In this document: piece after piece, positions 11,296 through 24,800 of the stretch
Layout: every line of letters starts with the position of its first letter
How positions within the stretch are numbered: the first letter of the stretch is position 1
Source: Mimachlamys varia
Taxonomy: Eukaryota > Mollusca > Bivalvia > Pectinida > Pectinidae
DNA length: 64,000 bases
Direction of reading: 5' to 3'
NCBI GenBank assembly: GCA_947623455.1
Contig: OX392529.1
Coordinates: 6,572,001 to 6,636,000, forward strand
Notes under the pieces: generated by a model
What the model saw: the letters and a program-made list of their open reading frames with translations, nothing else
Database searches by the model: none
Told to the model about the DNA's origin: nothing
Program-made: the position numbers and the translations under genes

Positions 11296-14200
11296 AACTA
11301 AACCGTCCTCTATGTTATATTCATAACTAAACCGTCGTCTCTAGTGATCTAGATAATCGACTTCGTCACGTAACCGTCATCTCCAGTGATCTAGAGAATC
11401 GACTTCGTCACGTAACCGTCATCTCCAGTGATCTAGATAATCGACTTCGTCACGTAACCGTCATCTCCAGTGATCTAGATAATCGACTTCGTCACGTAAC
11501 CGTCATCTCCAGTGACCTAGATAATCGACTTCGTCACGTAACCGTCATCTCTAGTGATCTAGATAATCGACTTCGTCACGTAACCGTCATCTCTAGTGAT
11601 CTAGATAATCGACTTCGTCACGTAACCGTCATCTCTAGTGATCTAGATAATCGACTTCGTCACGTAACCGTCATCTCTAGTGATCTAGATAATCGACTTC
11701 GTCACGTAACCGTCATCTCCATTGACCTAGATAATCGACTTCGTCACGTAACCGTCATCTCTAGTGATTTAGATAATCGACTTCGTCACGTAACCGTCCT
11801 CTCCAGTGATTTAGATAATCGACTGCGTCACGTTACCGTCATCTCTAGTGATCTAGATAATTAACTGCGTCACGTAACCGTCATCTCTAGTGATCTAGAT
11901 AATCAACTGCGTCACGTAACCGTCGTCTCTAGTGATCAAGATAATCGACTGCGTCACGTTACCGTCATCTCTAGTGATCGAGATAATTGACTGCGTCACG
12001 TAACCGTCATCTCTAGTATTCTAGATAATCGACTTCGTCACGTAACCGTCATCTCTAGTGATCTAGATAATCGACTGCGTCACGTAACCGTCATCTCTAG
12101 TATTCTAGAAATCGACTGTGTCACGTTACCGTCATCTCTAGTGATCTAGATAATCGACTGCGTCACGTAACTGTCGTCTCTAATGATCTAGATAATCGAC
12201 TGCGTCACGTAACCGTCATCTCTAGTGATCTAGAAATCGACTGCGTCACGTTACCGTCATCTCTAGTGATCTAGATAATCGACTGCGTCACGTAACTGTC
12301 GTCTCTAATGATCTAGATAATCGACTTCGTCACGTAACCGTCATCTCTAGTGATCGAGATAATCGACTGCGTCACGTAACGGTCGTTTCTAGTGATCTAG
12401 ATAATCGACTGTACCACGTAACTGTCGTCTCTAGTGATTTAGATAATCGACTGCGTCACGTAACCGTCATCTCTAGTGATCTAGATAATCGACTGCGTCA
12501 CATAACTGTCATCTCTAGTGATCTAGATAATCGACTGCGTCACGTAACCGTCATCTCTAGTGGTCTAGATAAACGACTGCGTCACGTAACCGTCATCTCT
12601 AGTGATCTAGATAAACGACTGCGTCACGTAACCGTCGTCTCTAGTGATCTAGATAATCGAGTGCGTCACGTAACCGTCATCTCTAGTGATCTAGATAATC
12701 GACTGCGTCACTTAACTGTCATCTCCAGTATTCTAGATAAACGACTGCGTCACTAAACCGTCATCTCTAGTTATCTAGATAATCGACTTCGTCACGAAAC
12801 CGTCGTCTCCAGTATTCTAGATAAACGACTGCGTCACGTAACTGTCATCTCAAGTTATTTAGATAATCGACTTCGTCACGTAACTGTCATCTCTAGTGAT
12901 CTAGATAATCGACTGCGTCACGTAACCGTCGTCTCCAGTGATTTAGATAATCAACTTCGTCACGTAACCGTCGTCTCTAGTGATCTAGATAATCGACTGC
13001 GTCACGTAACCGTCGTCTCCAGTGATTTAGATAATCGACTGCGTCACGTTACCGTAATCTCTAGTGATCTAGATAATCGACTGCGTCACGTAACCGTTAT
13101 CTCTAGTGATCTAAATAATCGACTGCGTCACGTAACCGTCGTCTCTAGTGATCTAGATAATCGACTTTGTCACGTAACCGTCGTCTCTAGTGATCAAGAT
13201 AATCGACTGCGTCACGTAACCGTCATTTCTAGTGATTTAGATTAACGACTGCGTCACGTAACCGTCATCTCTAGTGATCTAGATAATCGACTGTACCACG
13301 TTACCGTCATCTCTAGTGATCTAGATAATCGACTGCGTCACGTAACCGTCATCTTTAGTTATCTAGATAATCGACTTCGTCACGTAACCGTCGTCTCCAG
13401 TGATCTAGATAATTGACTGCGTCACGTAACTGTCATTTCTAGTGATCTAGATGATCGACTTCGTCACGTAACTGTCATCTCCAGTGATCTAGATAATCGA
13501 CTGCGTCACGTAACCGTCGTCTCTAGTGATCTAGATACATATGTAATTGACTGCGTCACGTAACTGTCATCTCTAGTGATCTAGATGATCGACTTCGTCA
13601 CGTAGCTGTCGTCTCTAGTGATCTAGATAATCGACTGCGTCACGTAACCGTCGTCTCCAGTGATTTAGATAATCGACTGCGTCACGTTACCGTCATCTCT
13701 AGTGATCTAGATAATCGACTGCGTCACGTAACCGTTATCTCTAGTGATCTAAATAATCGACTGCGTCACGTAACCATCGTCTCCAGTGATTTAGATAATC
13801 GACTGCGTCACGTTACCGTCATCTCTAGTGATCTAGATAATCGACTGCGTCACGTAACCGTTATCTCTAGTGATCTAAATAATCGACTGCGTCACGTAAC
13901 CGTCGTCTCTATTGATCTAGATAATCGACTTTGTCACGTAACCGTCATTTCTAGTGATTTAGATTAACGACTGCGTCACGTAACCGTCATCTCTAGTGAT
14001 CTAGATAATCGACTGTACCACGTAACCGTCATCTCTAGTGATCTAGATAATCGACTGCGTCACGTAACCGTCATCTTTAGTTATCTAGATAATCGACTTC
14101 GTCACGTAACTGTCATCTCCAGTGATCTAGATAATCGACTGCGTCGCGTAACCGTCATCTCTAGTGATCTATATAATCGACTGCGTCACGTGACCGTCGT

Positions 14201-17200
14201 CTCTAGTGATTTAGATAATCGACTGCGTCACGTAATCGCCAGCTCTAGTGATCTAGATAAACGACTGCGTCACGTAACCGTCATCTCTAGTGATCTAGAT
14301 AATCGACTGCGTCACGTAACCGTCATCTCTAGTGATCTAGATAATCGATTGCGTCACGTAACCGTCATCTCTAGTGATCTAGATAATCGACTTCGTCACG
14401 TAACCGTCATCTCTAGTGATCTAGATAATCGACTGCGTCACGTAACCGTCATCACTAGTGATCTAGATAATCGACTGTGTCACGTAACCGTCGTCTCCAG
14501 TGATTTAGATATTCGACTGCGTCACGTAACCGTCATCTCTAGTGATCTAGATAATCAACTGCGTCACGTAACCGTCATCTCTAGTGATCTAGATAATCGA
14601 CTGCGTCACGTAACCGTCGTCTCTAGTGATCTAGATACATATGTAATTGACTGCGTCAGTTAACTGTCATCTCTCGTGATCTAGATGATCGACTTCGTCA
14701 CGTAGCTGTCGTCTCTAGTGATCTAGATAATCGACTGCGTCACGTAACCGTCGTCTCCAGTGATTTAGATAATCGACTGCGTCACGTTACCGTCATCTCT
14801 AGTGATCTAGATAATCGACTGCGTCACGTAACCGTCGTCTCTAGTATTCTAGATAATCGACTGCGTCACGTAATCGTCGTCTCTAATGATCTAGATAATC
14901 GACTGCGTCACGTAACGGTCGTTTCTAGTGATCTAGATAATCGACTGTACCACGTAACTGTCGTCTCTAGTGATTTAGATAATCGACTGCGTCACGTAAC
15001 CGTCATCTCTAGTGATCTAGATAATCGACTGCGTCACATAACTGTCATCTCTAGTGATCTAGATAATCGACTGCGTCACGTAACCGTCATCTCTAGTGGT
15101 CTAGATAAACGACTGCGTCACGTAACCGTCATCTCTAGTGATCTAGATAAACGACTGCGTCACGTAACCGTCGTCTCTAGTGATCTAGATAATCGACTGC
15201 GTCACATAACTGTCATCTCTAGTGATCTAGATAATCGAGTGCGTCACGTAACCGTCATCTCTAGTGATCTAGATAATCGACTGCGTCACTTAACTGTCAT
15301 CTCCAGTATTCTAGATAAACGACTGCGTCACTAAACCGTCATCTCTAGTTATCTAGATAATCGACTTCGTCACGAAACCGTCGTCTCCAGTATTCTAGAT
15401 AAACGACTGCGTCACGTAACTGTCATCTCAAGTTATTTAGATAATCGACTTCGTCACGTAACTGTCATCTCTAGTGATCTAGATAATCGACTGCGTCACG
15501 TAACCGTCGTCTCCAGTGATTTAGATAATCAACTTCGTCACGTAACCGTCGTCTCTAGTGATCTAGATAATCGACTGCGTCACGTAACCGTCGTCTCCAG
15601 TGATTTAGATAATCGACTGCGTCACGTTACCGTAATCTCTAGTGATCTAGATAATCGACTGCGTCACGTAACCGTTATCTCTAGTGATCTAAATAATCGA
15701 CTGCGTCACGTAACCGTCGTCTCTAGTGATCTAGATAATCGACTTTGTCACGTAACCGTCGTCTCTAGTGATCAAGATAATCGACTGCGTCACGTAACCG
15801 TCATTTCTAGTGATTTAGATTAACGACTGCGTCACGTAACCGTCATCTCTAGTGATCTAGATAATCGACTGTACCACGTTACCGTCATCTCTAGTGATCT
15901 AGATAATCGACTGCGTCACGTAACCGTCATCTTTAGTTATCTAGATAATCGACTTCGTCACGTAACCGTCGTCTCCAGTGATCTAGATAATTGACTGCGT
16001 CACGTAACTGTCATTTCTAGTGATCTAGATGATCGACTTCGTCACGTAACTGTCATCTCCAGTGATCTAGATAATCGACTGCGTCACGTAACCGTCGTCT
16101 CTAGTGATCTAGATACATATGTAATTGACTGCGTCACGTAACTGTCATCTCTAGTGATCTAGATGATCGACTTCGTCACGTAGCTGTCGTCTCTAGTGAT
16201 CTAGATAATCGACTGCGTCACGTAACCGTCGTCTCCAGTGATTTAGATAATCGACTGCGTCACGTTACCGTCATCTCTAGTGATCTAGATAATCGACTGC
16301 GTCACGTAACCGTTATCTCTAGTGATCTAAATAATCGACTGCGTCACGTAACCATCGTCTCCAGTGATTTAGATAATCGACTGCGTCACGTTACCGTCAT
16401 CTCTAGTGATCTAGATAATCGACTGCGTCACGTAACCGTTATCTCTAGTGATCTAAATAATCGACTGCGTCACGTAACCGTCGTCTCTATTGATCTAGAT
16501 AATCGACTTTGTCACGTAACCGTCATTTCTAGTGATTTAGATTAACGACTGCGTCACGTAACCGTCATCTCTAGTGATCTAGATAATCGACTGTACCACG
16601 TAACCGTCATCTCTAGTGATCTAGATAATCGACTGCGTCACGTAACCGTCATCTTTAGTTATCTAGATAATCGACTTCGTCACGTAACTGTCATCTCCAG
16701 TGATCTAGATAATCGACTGCGTCGCGTAACCGTCATCTCTAGTGATCTATATAATCGACTGCGTCACGTGACCGTCGTCTCTAGTGATTTAGATAATCGA
16801 CTGCGTCACGTAATCGCCAGCTCTAGTGATCTAGATAAACGACTGCGTCACGTAACCGTCATCTCTAGTGATCTAGATAATCGACTGCGTCACGTAACCG
16901 TCATCTCTAGTGATCTAGATAATCGATTGCGTCACGTAACCGTCATCTCTAGTGATCTAGATAATCGACTTCGTCACGTAACCGTCATCTCTAGTGATCT
17001 AGATAATCGACTGCGTCACGTAACCGTCATCACTAGTGATCTAGATAATCGACTGTGTCACGTAACCGTCGTCTCCAGTGATTTAGATATTCGACTGCGT
17101 CACGTAACCGTCATCTCTAGTGATCTAGATAATCAACTGCGTCACGTAACCGTCATCTCTAGTGATCTAGATAATCGACTGCGTCACGTAACCGTCGTCT

Positions 17201-18141
17201 CTAGTGATCTAGATACATATGTAATTGACTGCGTCAGTTAACTGTCATCTCTCGTGATCTAGATGATCGACTTCGTCACGTAGCTGTCGTCTCTAGTGAT
17301 CTAGATAATCGACTGCGTCACGTAACCGTCGTCTCCAGTGATTTAGATAATCGACTGCGTCACGTTACCGTCATCTCTAGTGATCTAGATAATCGACTGC
17401 GTCACGTAACCGTCGTCTCTAGTATTCTAGATAATCGACTGCGTCACGTAATCGTCGTCTCCAGTGATTTAGATAATCGACTGCGTCACGTGACCGTCGT
17501 CTCTAGTGATCTAGATAATCGACTGCGTCACGTAACCGTCATCTCTAGTGATCTAGATAATCGACTGTGTCATGTAATCGTCGTCTCTAGTGATTTAGAT
17601 AATCGACTGCGTCACGTAACCGTCATCTCTAGTGATCTAGATAATCGACTGCGTCACATAACCGTCATCTCTAGTGATCTAGATAATCGACTGCGTCACG
17701 TTACTGTCATCTCTAGTTATCTAGATAATCAACTGCGTCACGAAACCGCCATCTCTAGTGATCTAGATAATCGAGTGCGTCACGTGACCGTCGTCTCTAG
17801 TGATCTACATAATCGACTGAGTCACGTAACCGTCATCTCTAGTGATCTAGATAATCGACTGCGTCACGTAACCGTCGTCTCTAGTGATCTAGATAATCGA
17901 ATGTGTCACGTAATCGTCATCTCTAGTGATCTAGATAATCGACTGCGTCACTTAATCGTCATCTCTAGTGATCTAGATAAACGACTGCGTCACGTAACCG
18001 TCGTCTCTAGTGATCTAGATGATCGACTGCGTCACGTAACCGTCATCTCTAGTTATCTAGATAATCGACTGCGTCACGTAATTGTCATCTCCAGTGATCT
18101 AGATAAACGATTGCGTCACGTAACGGTCGTCTCTAGTGATC
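11296..18141. repeat. 42-bp satellite array (about 163 copies)
   Basis: A 6.8-kb array of a 42-bp monomer built from CGTAACCGTCATCTCTAGTG, ATCTAGATAATCGACT and GCGTCA. Each unit contains the 8-base palindrome ATCTAGAT. Because 42 is divisible by three, one plus-strand frame stays open over many units (TVISSDLDNRLRHV per unit; frames at 14190-14663, 16768-17241 and 17490-18218). These frames begin and end at chance substitutions and are not called genes. A small insert with ACATATGTAATTGAC marks four units, near 13530, 14635, 16110 and 17213. Confidence 0.95.
12361..17460. repeat. 2.5-kb higher-order tandem duplication in the 42-bp array
   Basis: Positions 12361-14882 are repeated at 14897-17460. 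The offset is 2536 on the left and 2578 on the right. The difference is exactly one 42-bp unit, inserted near 15196 (a unit with CACATAACTG followed by CGAGTGCGTC). Marker variants such as GTACCACGTAACTG and ACATATGTAATT recur at matching places. The two copies abut, so this is a recent block duplication by unequal exchange or similar. Confidence 0.9.
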
Positions 18142-18524
18142 ATTTTAGTGATTGTCTTTATAGTTTAACGCTAACGTTTTGGTATATGGATGTTTTAGTG
18201 ATATTATATCAGTTTTAATGAATGTTTATTGTTAAATAAAACATGTTGATATGAAATGCACGATAAGCGATTGGCAGGAGAGTGTTAGCATAGTGATTGG
18301 CGTTGTTTGGATGAGATATTTGTTGTCCGAGTAAATTAACTTGGTAATAAGGGTCTGGCTATTAAGAAAACAAGGCTTTCGACAGACTATAAGGTCAACT
18401 GAATTGGTAACATGTGCACAGATTGCTAACTAGAGATATAAACAAGTGGTCTGAGACATATTTGGTACACGAGGGTCACCGAAATGACATTAATTAGCTT
18501 ACTCATGTTGTTGAAATGAGAGAA
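18142..18524. other. Single-copy spacer between two satellites
   Basis: AT-rich, with no repeat structure, no RNA gene and no open frame of note beyond the tail of the frame that leaks out of the 42-bp array. Confidence 0.5.
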
Positions 18525-18640
18525 CAATACTGTTTCATGGCAAATATGGAAATTCCATCCGCGGGACTTTCAAACTTCAATGTCTCGGGTGGAATTTCCC
18601 TATCTTACACTCCTGGTTATGAAAGAGTCATATAGTATTT
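18525..18640. mobile_element. Small fold-back element, truncated member (family F)
   Basis: ACTGTTTCATGG on the left and ATGAAAGAGTCATAT on the right are imperfect inverted ends. Inside, GGAAATTCCATCCGCGGGAC pairs with GTCTCGGGTGGAATTTCC. The same ends and stem occur at 43682-43840 and 44169-44330, where the centre is longer, so this copy appears to have lost its central arm. Confidence 0.65.
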
Positions 18641-18870
18641 CCCTTGACAGAGAGTACTACACACTTAGAAATGAGAGATTGAGCTATGTATAAGTATATT
18701 TAATATGCCTACTGTTATTTTAAGACATTGACTAGGAGATTCGCAACACAAAGCAAGGACTAATACGGTCAAACTAATGTGCATCGACGTCGTTATCATC
18801 TACTTTGTATACATGTATATCAATTTTGTAATGTGACTTTGATTAAAGACTAGCCTCTGCCACCCTAGTG
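18641..18870. other. Single-copy flank of the 30-bp array
   Basis: AT-rich sequence leading into the array. Nothing recognisable. Confidence 0.5.
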
Positions 18871-21800
18871 TTTGTACGGCTACTGTGTAACATTATATAG
18901 TCTGTATGACTACTGTGTAACACTATATAGTCTGTACGGCTACTGTGTAACACTATAAAGTCTGTACGGCTACTGTGTAACATTATATAGTCTGTACGGC
19001 TACTGTGTAACATTATATAGTCTGTACGGCTACTGTGTAACACTATATAGTCGGTACGGCTACTGTGTAACACTATATAGTCTGTACGGCTACTGTGTAA
19101 CATTATATAGTCTGTACAGCTACTGTGTAACACTATATAGTCTGTACGGCTACTGTGTAACACTTTATAGTCTGTACGACTACTGTGTAACACTATATAG
19201 TCTGTACGGCTACAGTGTAACACTGTATAGTCTGTACGGCTACTGTGTAACACTGTATAGTCGGTACGGCTACTGTGTAACACTATATAGTCTGTACGAC
19301 TACTGTGTAACACTATATAGTCTGTACGGCTACAGTGTAACACTGTATAGTCTGTACGGCTACTGTGTAACACTATATAGTATGTACGGCTACTGTGTGA
19401 CACTATATAGTCTGTACGGCTACTGTGTAACACTATATAGTCTGTACGACTACTGTGTAACACTATATAGTCTGTACGACTACTTTGTAACACTATATAG
19501 TCTGAACAGCTACAGTGTAACACTATATAGTCTGTACGACTACTTTGTAACACTATATAGTCTGTACGACTACTTTATAGCACTATATAGTCTGTACGAC
19601 TACTGTGTAACACTATATAGTCTGTACGGCTACAGTGTAACACTGTATAGTCTGTACGGCTACTGTGTAACACTGTATAGTCGGTACGGTTACTGTGTAA
19701 CACTATATAGTCTGTACGGCTACTGTGTAACACTATATAGTCTGTACGACTACTGTGTAACATTATATAGTCTGTACGGCTACAGTGTAACACTGTATAG
19801 TCTGTACGGCTACTGTGTAACATTATATAGTCTGTACGGTTACTTTGTAACACTATATAGTCTGTACGGCTACTGTATGACACTATATAGTCTGTACGAC
19901 TACTTTGTAACACTATATAGTCTGTACGACTACTTTGTAACACTATATAGTCTGTACGACTACTTTATAGCACTATATAGTCTGTACGGCTACTGTGTAA
20001 CACTATATAGTCTGTACGGCTACAGTGTAACACTGTATAGTCTGTACGGCTACTGTGTAACACTGTATAGTCGGTACGGTTACTGTGTAACACTATATAG
20101 TCTGTACGGCTACTGTGTAACACTATATAGTCTGTACGACTACTGTGTAACATTATATAGTCTGTACGGTTACTTTGTAACACTATATAGTCTGTATGGC
20201 TACTGTGTAACACTATATAGTCTGTACGACTACTGTGTAACACTATATAGTCTAAACGGCTACAGTGTAACACTGTATAGTCTGTACGGCTACTGTGTAA
20301 CACTGTATAGTATGTACGGCTACTGTGTGACACTATATAGTCTGTACGACTACTGTTTAACACTATAAAGTCTGTACGGCTACTGTTTAACACTATATAG
20401 TCTGTACGACTACTGTGTAACACTATATAGTCTGTACGACTACTTTATAGCACTATATAGTCTGTACGGCTACAGTGTAACACTGTATAGTCTGTACGGC
20501 TACTGTGTAACACTATATAGTCTGTACGGTTACTGTGTAACACTATATAGTCTGTACGGCTACTGTGTAATCACTATATAGTCTGTACGACTACTGTGTA
20601 ACACTATATAGTCTGTACGGCTACAGTGTAACACTGTATAGTCTGTACGGCTACTGTGTAACATTATATAGTCTGTACGGCTACTGTGTAACACTATATA
20701 GTCTGTACGACTACTGTGTAACACTATATAGTCTGTACGGCTACAGTGTGACACTGTATAGTCTGTACGGCTACTGTGTAACACTATATAGTCTGTACGG
20801 CTACTGTGTAACACTATATAGTCTGTACGACTACTGTTTAACACTATAAAGTCTGTACGGCTACTGTTTAACACTGTATAGTCGGTACGGTTACTGTGTA
20901 ACACTATATAGTCTGTACGGCTACTGTGTAACACTATATAGTCTGTACGACTACTGTGTAACACTATATAGTCTGTACGGCTACAGTGTAACACTGTATA
21001 GTTTGTACGGCTACTGTGTAACATTATATAGTCTGTACGGTTACTTTGTAACACTATATAGTCTGTACGGCTACTGTGTAACACTATATAGTCTGTACGA
21101 CTACTGTGTAACACTATATAGTCTGAACGGCTACAGTGTAACACTGTATAGTCTGTACGGCTACTGTGTAACACTGTATAGTATGTACGGCTACTGTATA
21201 ACACTGTTTAGTCTGTACGGCTACTGTGTAACACTATATAGTCTGTACGGCTACAGTGTGACACTGTATAGTCTGTACGGCTACTGTGTAACTTTATATA
21301 GTCTGTACGGTTACTTTGTAACGCTATATAGTCTGTACGGCTACTGTGTAACACTATATAGTCTGTACGACTACTGTGTAACACTATATAGTCTGAACCG
21401 CTACAGTGTAACACTGTATAGTCTGTACGGCTACTGTGTAACACTGTATAGTATGTACGGCTACTGTATAACACTGTATAGTCTGCAAGGTTACTGTGTA
21501 ACACTATATAGTCTGTACGGCTACTGTGTAACACTATATAGTCTGTACGACTACTGTGTAACACTATATAGTCTGTACGGCTACTGTGTAACACTATATA
21601 GTCTGTACGACTACTGTGTAACACTGTATAGTATGTACGGCTACTGTGTAACACTATATAGTCTGTACGGCTACTGTGTAACACTATATAGTCTGTACGA
21701 CTACTGTTTAACACTATAAAGTCTGTACGGCTACTGTTTAACACTGTATAGTCTGTACGACTACTGTGTAACACTATATAGTCTGTACGGCTACTGTGTA

Positions 21801-24800
21801 ACACTATATAGTCTGTACGACTACTGTGTAACACTGTATAGTATGTACGGCTACTGTGTAACACTATATAGTCTGTACGGCTACTGTGTAACACTATATA
21901 GTCTGTACGACTACTGTTTAACACAATAAAGTCTGTACGGCTACTGTTTAACACTGTATAGTCTGTACGACTACTGTGTAACACTATATAGTCTGTACGG
22001 CTACAGTGTAACACTGTATAGTCTGTACGGCTACTGTGTAACACACACTGTATAGTCGGTACGGTTACTGTGTAACACTATATAGTCTGAACGGCTACAG
22101 TGTAACACTGTATAGTCTGTACGGCTACTGTGTAACACTGTATAGTATGTACGGCTACTGTATAACACTGTTTAGTCTGTACGGCTACTGTGTAACACTA
22201 TATAGTCTGTACGACTACTTTATATCACTATATAGTCTGTACGGCTACTGTGTAACATTATATAGTCTGTACGACTACTGTGTAACACTATATAATCTGA
22301 ACGGCTACAGTGTAACACTTTATAGTCTGTACGGCTACTGTGTAACACTATATAGTCTGTACGGCTACTGTGTAACACTATATAGTCTGTACGACTACTG
22401 TTTAACACTATAAAGTCTGTACGGCTACTGTTTAACACTGTATAGTCTGTACGACTACTGTGTAACGCTATATAGTCTGTACGGCTACTGTGTAACACTA
22501 TATAGTCTTTACGACTACTGTGTAACACTGTATAGTATGTACGGCTACTGTGTAACACTATATAGTCTGTACGGCTACTGTGTAACACTATATAGTCTGT
22601 ACGACTACTGTTTAACACTATAAAGTCTGTACGGCTACTGTTTAACACTGTATAGTCGGTACGGTTACTGTGTAACACTATATAGTCTGTACGGCTACTG
22701 TGTAACACTATATAGTCTGTACGACTACTGTGTAACACTATATAGTCTGTACGGCTACAGTGTAACACTGTATAGTTTGTACGGCTACTGTGTAACATTA
22801 TATAGTCTGTACGGTTACTTTGTAACACTATATAGTCTGTACGGCTACTGTGTAACACTATATAGTCTGTACGACTACTGTGTAACACTATATAGTCTGA
22901 ACGGCTACAGTGTAACACTGTATAGTCTGTACGGCTACTGTGTAACACTGTATAGTATGTACGGCTACTGTATAACACTGTTTAGTCTGTACGGCTACTG
23001 TGTAACACTATATAGTCTGTACGACTACTTTATATCACTATATAGTCTGTACGGCTACTGTGTGACACTATATAGTCTGTACGGCTACTGTGTAACACTA
23101 TATAGTCTGTACGACTACTGTGTAACACTATATAGTCTGTACGACTACTTTATAGCACTATATAGTGTATACGGCTACTGTGTAACATTATATAGTCTGT
23201 ACGGCTACTGTGTAATATTATATAGTCTGTACGGCTACTGTGTAACACCATATAGTCTGTACGACTACTGTGTAACACTATATAGTTTGTACGGCTACAG
23301 TGTAACACTGTATAGTCTGTACGGCTACTGTGTAACACTGTATAGTATGTACGGTTACTTTGTAACACTATATAGTCTGTGCGGCTACTGTGTAACACTA
23401 TATAGTCTGTACGGCTACTGTGTAACACTATATAGTCTGTACGACTACTTTATAGCACTATATAGTCTGTACGGCTACTGTGTAACACTGTATAGTATGT
23501 ACGGTTACTTTGTAACACTATATAGTCTGTACGGCTACTGTGTAGCACTATATAGTCTGTACGGCTACTGTGTAACACTATATAGTCTGTACGACTACTT
23601 TATAGCACTATATAGTCTGTACGGCTACTGTGTAACACTGTATAGTCGGTACGGTTACTGTGTGACACTATATAGTCTGTACGGCTACTGTGTAACACTA
23701 TATAGTCTGTACGGCTACTGTGTAACACTATATAGTCTGTACGGCTACTATGTAACACTATATAGTCTGTACGGCTACTGTGTAACACTATATAGTCTGT
23801 ACGACTACTTTATAGCACTATATAGTCTGTACGGCTACTGTGTAACACTATATAGTCTGTACGACTACTGTGTAACACTATATAGTCTGTACGGCTACAG
23901 TGTAACACTGTATAGTCTGTACGGCTACTGTGTAACACTATATAGTCTGTGCGGCTACTGTGTAACACTATATAGTCTGTACGGCTACTGTGTAACACTA
24001 TATAGTCTGTACGACTACTTTATAGCACTATATAGTCTGTACGGCTACTGTGTAACACTGTATAGTATGTACGGTTACTTTGTAACACTATATAGTCTGT
24101 ACGGCTACTGTGTAGCACTATATAGTCTGTACGGCTACTGTGTAACACTATATAGTCTGTACGACTACTTTATAGCACTATATAGTCTGTACGGCTACTG
24201 TGTAACACTGTATAGTCGGTACGGTTACTTTGTTACACTATATAGTCTGTACGGCTACTGTGCAACACTATATAGTCTGTACGGCTACTGTGTAACACTA
24301 TATAGTCTGTACGGCTACTATGTAACACTATATAGTCTGTACGGCTACTGTGTAACACTATATAGTCTGTACGACTACTTTATAGCACTATATAGTCTGT
24401 ACGGCTACTGTGTAACACTATATAGTCTGTACGACTACTGTGTAACACTATATAGTCTGTACGGCTACAGTGTAACACTGTATAGTCTGTACGGCTACTG
24501 TGTAACACTGTATAGTATGTACGGCTACTGTGTGACACTATATAGTCTGTACGGCTACTGTGTAACACTATATAGTCTGTACGACTACTTTATAGCACTA
24601 TATAGTCTGTACGGCTACTGTGTAACACTGTATAGTCGGTACGGTTACTGTGTGACACTATATAGTCTGTACGGCTACTGTGTAACACTATATAGTCTGT
24701 ACGGCTACTGTGTAACACTATATAGTCTGTACGGCTACTATGTAACACTATATAGTCTGTACGGCTACTGTGTAACACTATATAGTCTGTACGACTACTT

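Noticed and set aside
14190..18218. Frames repeating TVISSDLDNRLRHV as genes
   Set aside because: 42 bp is 14 codons with no stop in this frame; frames start and end at random substitutions and include no non-repeat sequence with domain character.
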